Part shown: positions 63,802 through 64,000 of the stretch, one piece after another
How positions within the stretch are numbered: the stretch's first letter is position 1
Layout of the letters: every line of letters begins with the position of its first letter
From: Rhizobium sp. CSW-27
GTDB taxonomy: Bacteria > Pseudomonadota > Alphaproteobacteria > Rhizobiales > Rhizobiaceae
Direction of reading: 5' to 3'
Assembly (NCBI RefSeq): GCF_018760785.1
Contig: NZ_JAHHZO010000003.1
Span: 372,001 to 436,000 of the forward strand
Length of the DNA stretch: 64,000 nt
Position numbers and translations under genes: made by a program
Notes under the pieces: generated by a model
The model's database searches: none
Seen by the model: the letters and a program-made list of their open reading frames with translations, nothing else
What the model was told of the DNA's origin: nothing

Positions 63802-64000
63802 ATGGACCCGACCCCGCCCCGGAACAGCTCCGTCACAGTGGCCGATGTCGCACGCATGGCGGGCGTCTCGAAGGCAACGGCCGCACGCGTCCTGGGTGGC
63901 TACGGAACCGTCAGCGACCGGGTGCGCGACGCCGTGACCCTTGCCGCGCGCAACCTGAACTATCGGCCGAACGAGCTGGCCCGTTCGATGACGACCGGCC
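63802..64000 (+). CDS. LacI family transcriptional regulator, cut by window end
   Basis: Only the first 66 codons are visible. They contain the LacI helix-turn-helix (VTVADVARMAGVSKATAARVLGGYGTVSDRVRDAVTLAARNLNYRPNELARSM), after a short tail of about ten residues. The ATG at 63802 has AAGG in GTAAGG 10 nt upstream. It is divergent from the amino-acid-type importer, and its sites are most likely the GAGACCGGTCTC repeats between them. Confidence 0.92.
   Translation, partial: MDPTPPRNSSVTVADVARMAGVSKATAARVLGGYGTVSDRVRDAVTLAARNLNYRPNELARSMTTG

Overview
The window is about 64 kb of GC-rich bacterial DNA packed with transport and catabolic operons, each paired with its own regulator. There are no rRNA or tRNA genes, insertion sequences, phage genes or CRISPR arrays. 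The style suggests an alphaproteobacterium of the Rhizobiales (Rhizobium/Agrobacterium/Ochrobactrum-like): many ABC and TRAP importers, LacI, ROK, RpiR, GntR and TetR regulators, and TGA-N9-TCA boxes of the RirA iron-responsive type before a siderophore locus. The organism call is an inference. The region looks like an accessory catabolic part of a chromosome, chromid or megaplasmid.

Layout. (1) 1-6.7 kb: a minus-strand operon for an ABC importer (binding protein, ATPase, two permeases), a glycerophosphodiester phosphodiesterase and an inositol-monophosphatase-like enzyme, with a divergent ROK regulator and a 29-bp palindrome between them. (2) 7.0-22.2 kb: a 15-gene plus-strand run that looks like a complete aromatic-acid meta-cleavage pathway. 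It has an acyl/aryl-CoA ligase, a TRAP transporter, a C-C hydrolase, a LigA/LigB-type extradiol dioxygenase, a Rieske ferredoxin, ring-hydroxylating oxygenase alpha and beta, a diol dehydrogenase, a nitronate-monooxygenase-like flavoprotein and the MhpD/MhpF/MhpE lower pathway. A TetR regulator and a ferredoxin reductase lie downstream. The same ATACC-N4-GGTAT operator occurs before the operon and between the TetR and reductase genes. (3) 22.4-29.8 kb: an RpiR regulator, a siderophore ABC importer and a divergent TonB-dependent receptor sharing identical 15-nt iron-box cores. (4) 30.2-33.9 kb: two small SDR modules with divergent LysR and TetR regulators; the TetR one has two tandem operators. 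(5) 34.0-43.7 kb: an oligopeptide/oligosaccharide-type ABC importer with fused twin ATPases, a LacI regulator, an unusual HAD fusion protein and a second LacI.

(6) 43.9-58.5 kb: the most unusual part. A flavoprotein faces an aconitase-family LeuC/LeuD pair, a GntR regulator, a complete Liv-type ABC importer, an isocitrate-lyase/PEP-mutase-family lyase, hydantoinase/oxoprolinase-type HyuB and HyuA, and an isochorismatase-like protein that has lost the usual catalytic cysteine. Together they suggest import of a cyclic amide or imide, ATP-dependent ring opening, hydration or isomerisation of an unsaturated dicarboxylate, and aldol-type cleavage. I know of no described pathway with this exact set. 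(7) 59.0-64.0 kb: an amino-acid-type ABC importer with fused permease and ATPase, a Gfo/Idh/MocA dehydrogenase and a DAO-family flavoprotein, divergent from a LacI gene cut by the window end, with two tandem perfect GAGACCGGTCTC operators between them.

Most operons are tightly coupled, with many ATGA stop/start overlaps, and several genes appear to use GTG or TTG starts placed by clear ribosome-binding sites.
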